Assembly: GCA_003559985.1 (NCBI GenBank)
Contig: PWJP01000236.1
Span: 1-9,231 of the forward strand
Source of the DNA: Saprospirales bacterium
GTDB lineage: Bacteria; Bacteroidota; Bacteroidia; Chitinophagales; Saprospiraceae
Direction: 5' to 3'
DNA length: 9,231 bases
Shown here: one piece after another, positions 8,101 to 9,231 of the stretch
Layout of the letters: every line of letters starts with the position of its first letter
Numbering within the stretch: position 1 is the stretch's first letter
The notes under the pieces: model-generated
Told to the model about the DNA's origin: nothing
Database searches by the model: none
The model's input: only the letters and a program-made list of their open reading frames with translations
Translations under genes and position numbers: made by a program

Positions 8101-8788
8101 CGCGTTTGGAAAAGCAGCTCTGATCGTGACGGTGGCTGGGTATGTCCTCCAGATTGCAACTCACCGTCCAACTCACTTTGTCCAAAACCCGACCATCTAT
8201 TGCACTGGTGCGAATGCTCCAATAATCAATTTGACTCTCCGGATCAAATGACAAATCATAAGCGAGTTCTATCCGTCCATCCTTAAGGGGTTGATATACC
8301 AGTTGTACAGGGATATCTGACCTCGACCATTTTTCAGCGCGAAAAATCACTTTATCTTCCCTTAGCTCAGACTGAACAAAGTCACTGGCCTCCGCTTCCA
8401 GTCCCACCTCGCTGAATGCAGCTATAACAGCATCAATAGCCGCCATTGTGGGACGCTCACCTACAATTTTATCCTCGAGCTCCGGCACAAACCTGCTAAA
8501 GGCAGTGAGCGGTTCACCATCAGGACGCAGAGTAAGGGTTACTATTGCCCCGTAAACATCGCGGCCGTTGTATTGTTGGTTGAAATAAATATGCTTTGCA
8601 CCGGTATGACTACTGGTGTATTTATCTCTGACTCTGAATTCCATCAGGTCATTTGCCGTCAGATTCCAATCTGATGCGTATTTTTGTAAATGATGTGAAT
8701 ATTTTTCCGGAGAAATTTGCTGATTCTGCCCATTGACATTCAACCAGGTAGGCAAGATAAGTAAAGTGAGGTAAACGTACTTCCACAT
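5186..8788 (-). CDS. Secreted M36 (fungalysin) zinc metallopeptidase with PA domain and T9SS sorting domain
   Basis: This encodes a 1200-residue exported protease. Residues 1-20 are a signal peptide. Residues about 40-210 resemble the fungalysin/thermolysin propeptide plus a PepSY-like inhibitory segment. The catalytic M36 region spans about 300-805: SMAYGFDEAAGNFQ (369-382), zinc motif HEFAH at 596-600, third ligand Glu632 in MGEGWSDFF, probable catalytic His696 in VPHGVGHVF, and the conserved QPCNP...RDAIL...DGANQC...ARRGLG block (744-783). A protease-associated (PA) domain (about 445-575) is inserted before the zinc motif. C-terminal modules follow: a DUF11-like beta domain (about 808-893), a MAM/jelly-roll-like domain (about 920-1072, ending EGWYIDDFEVFD), and a T9SS type A sorting domain (about 1117-1200, starting SISLFPNPARDFLNVVL). 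The protein should be translocated by Sec, then secreted or surface-attached by T9SS, where it would digest extracellular protein. All catalytic residues are present. It appears monocistronic, with its own terminator. Confidence 0.95.
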   Translation of the reverse strand: MWKYVYLTLLILPTWLNVNGQNQQISPEKYSHHLQKYASDWNLTANDLMEFRVRDKYTSSHTGAKHIYFNQQYNGRDVYGAIVTLTLRPDGEPLTAFSRFVPELEDKIVGERPTMAAIDAVIAAFSEVGLEAEASDFVQSELREDKVIFRAEKWSRSDIPVQLVYQPLKDGRIELAYDLSFDPESQIDYWSIRTSAIDGRVLDKVSWTVSCNLEDIPSHRHDQSCFSKRVEEGYSARGADGVVVDNLHFGAKRLGQVNEESAYRVIPFPYESPIHGDFELVESPFDEEYSPLGWHSISPGDQPDYTITRGNNVNAFIDRQGSGSADFPVDGGSELEFDFPFDQDWEPEEYIEASVTNLFYWNNILHDFSMAYGFDEAAGNFQVTNLTGQGQGNDPIRAISQSGANSGFNLNNATFSSPPDGNPGTMNMFVWTRNSADASLLTVEEPVDVAGTYETGTATFGAEITDEPIIADVVIVDDGVGIVTDACEDIVNSAEIEGNIALIDRGQCEFGAKVLNAEQSGAIAVIICNNRSGGIVNMAPGAVGDLVNIPSVFISQSDCNIIRAHAENGLKVRLQRPEIEGPDMYDASFDNGIIAHEFAHGVSIRMTGGPSASGCLSNSQNGTRSDGQQMGEGWSDFFTLITGMRPGDTKNTNRGIGNYVIRASTDARGIRSYPYNFNMDANPVTYYDTYDASVPHGVGHVFGSMLWDLVWAMIDEYGFDSDWYRGTGGNNMAVQLVMDGLKIQPCNPGFVDGRDAILAADELLYDGANQCLIWSVFARRGLGYGAEQGDPMRVRDAKESYDVLPTCLPTVKIDKEMTPNIEAGDNIDVQLTLVSHKSENPIGVEIRDQIPVGTSVIHETLPTGASVDGNEVVIPVGELDFDQQMVFEYQLATNAELFSKIILEEDNEDQASNRFIPGALVGNDFFELTSNDAFSGSQSWFAPNTNRTNDQSLTYTIPIEVEGEFPVLRVAHRYNTEDGTDGGLIRVSNDGLVSHIDLGYAMFREEYPNRISGATFSQGDLKAFSGNSLDWVQTYADLSDFSGETLFLEFRFGSDDNVGLEGWYIDDFEVFDAHNYNSEVVVMSDSGIEATAYADGRGTIVEPQLPVSTEESVVEEPSISLFPNPARDFLNVVLREMPAERSANLVITDVKGRQVDNRSISIEGSHQSEKIDVSGLPSGTYNISLVTNGSVWTERFIVIN

Positions 8789-8805
8789 ATTTAATTTATT
8801 TTATT

Positions 8806-8840
8806 GAGTGAAGTTAGCTGTTTAACGCTGGTGTTCACTC
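8806..8840. repeat. Short inverted repeat upstream of the M36 gene
   Basis: GAGTGAA (8806-8812) and TTCACTC (8834-8840) form a perfect 7-bp inverted repeat with a 21-nt spacer. It lies 18-52 nt upstream of the peptidase start codon, in the divergent region shared with rlmB. It could be an operator half-site pair or a leader hairpin, but a repeat this short may occur by chance. Confidence 0.25.
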
Positions 8841-8842
8841 TG

Positions 8843-8880
8843 CAATTTACTTTTTTAAAATTCCCTTAACATTGTAGCCA
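8843..8880 (+). promoter_or_regulatory. Weak candidate promoter for rlmB
   Basis: TAACATTG at 8867-8874 matches the Bacteroidota -7 consensus TAnnTTTG with one mismatch. About 18 nt upstream is TTTA (8846-8849), a one-base mismatch to the TTTG element. It would give a leader of roughly 38 nt before the TTG start at 8919. The fit is imperfect and the 8789-8918 region is AT-rich, so chance matches are likely. No good leftward promoter for the peptidase was seen there. Confidence 0.22.
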
Positions 8881-8918
8881 ATAATCAATGGCTTGGCACT
8901 TAAAATCCATATAAAATT

Positions 8919-9231
8919 TTGAAAGAAACAACACAAATAATAGCAGGGCGCAAGCCTGTACTGGATGCCATCGAGTCTGGAGCTTCTTTGGACAAGGTGA
9001 TGATCGATCAGAAATTAACCGGAGAGGTCGAGATAAAGCTGAGGAATCTTTGCAAGGAAAAAAACATTCCCCTGCAACGGGTACCCGTTCACGTACTTGA
9101 CGGTGTGTCGAAAGCCATGCACCAGGGAGTGGTTGCACAAACAGCTGTGCTGGACTTTTCGCCCTTTGAAGATACGCTGGATCAGCTCATGTATGAAAAA
9201 GGAGATCCTGTGTTTTTGGTGCTGGACCAGG
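8919..9231 (+). CDS. rlmB: 23S rRNA (guanosine-2'-O-)-methyltransferase RlmB, TrmH/SpoU family (5' part)
   Basis: This is the N-terminal 104 residues of an RlmB-type SpoU/TrmH methyltransferase, cut by the right edge; the whole protein is usually about 245 residues. The translation begins (M)KETTQIIAGRKPVLDAIESG, the typical opening of the SpoU substrate-binding domain (PF08032, about residues 6-80). KAMHQGVVAQ, the conserved HQGVVA motif, follows at the end of that domain. The last codons, VFLVLDQ, begin the SAM-binding trefoil-knot domain, where the family continues with a D-P-x-N-x-G motif. RlmB methylates a conserved guanosine ribose in 23S rRNA, using S-adenosylmethionine. No ATG fits: in this frame a TAA lies at 8901-8903 and the first ATG is well inside the conserved domain. 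TTG at 8919 restores the expected N terminus. It is divergent from the peptidase gene. Confidence 0.87.
   Translation, partial: MKETTQIIAGRKPVLDAIESGASLDKVMIDQKLTGEVEIKLRNLCKEKNIPLQRVPVHVLDGVSKAMHQGVVAQTAVLDFSPFEDTLDQLMYEKGDPVFLVLDQ

Noticed and set aside
8866..9138. 90-codon - strand frame overlapping rlmB
   Set aside because: The plus strand encodes the conserved RlmB N-terminal domain; the minus frame is Cys/Leu/Pro-rich without a recognisable motif.
1..9231. CRISPR arrays, tRNA/rRNA genes, transposases, phage or defence genes
   Set aside because: I saw no regularly spaced direct repeats, tRNA-like cloverleaf, rRNA sequence, transposase/integrase motif or terminal inverted repeats anywhere in the window.

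Overview
The window is a stretch of ordinary, mostly housekeeping and cell-envelope genes from a member of the Bacteroidota. Three sequence features point there. The 1200-residue secreted peptidase ends in a type IX secretion (T9SS) type A sorting domain. One promoter fits the Bacteroidota consensus (TTTG, 20-nt spacer, TAnnTTTG). Gene starts lack strong Shine-Dalgarno sequences. The genus cannot be fixed from the sequence alone.

Layout from left to right: the 3' end of an unrecognised + strand gene (1-164); a converging - strand gene for a TPR lipoprotein (212-1306); a divergent AT-rich intergenic region (1307-1523); a + strand pair, 7 nt apart, of a glucosaminidase/LysM cell-wall hydrolase (1524-2948) and an AhpD-like carboxymuconolactone decarboxylase family protein (2956-3555); a converging - strand gene for a DUF389 family membrane protein (3585-5039) with its own well-formed promoter (5069-5100); a clear rho-independent terminator (5134-5163) for the next gene; a large - strand M36 (fungalysin) metallopeptidase (5186-8788); a short divergent intergenic region; and the 5' part of rlmB, a 23S rRNA ribose methyltransferase, starting at a TTG codon and running off the right edge (8919-9231).

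The genes do not form one pathway. Three products are exported: the lipoprotein, the wall hydrolase and the T9SS peptidase. One is an inner-membrane protein, one is a probable cytoplasmic thiol redox protein and one modifies ribosomes. The only likely polycistronic unit is the hydrolase/AhpD-like pair. I found no CRISPR array, tRNA, rRNA, insertion sequence, phage gene or defence cassette, and no convincing previously undescribed system. The most interesting points are an apparent duplicated C-terminal domain around a coiled coil in the DUF389 protein, the shortened Cys-Cys-His spacing in the AhpD-like protein, and the multidomain secreted peptidase.
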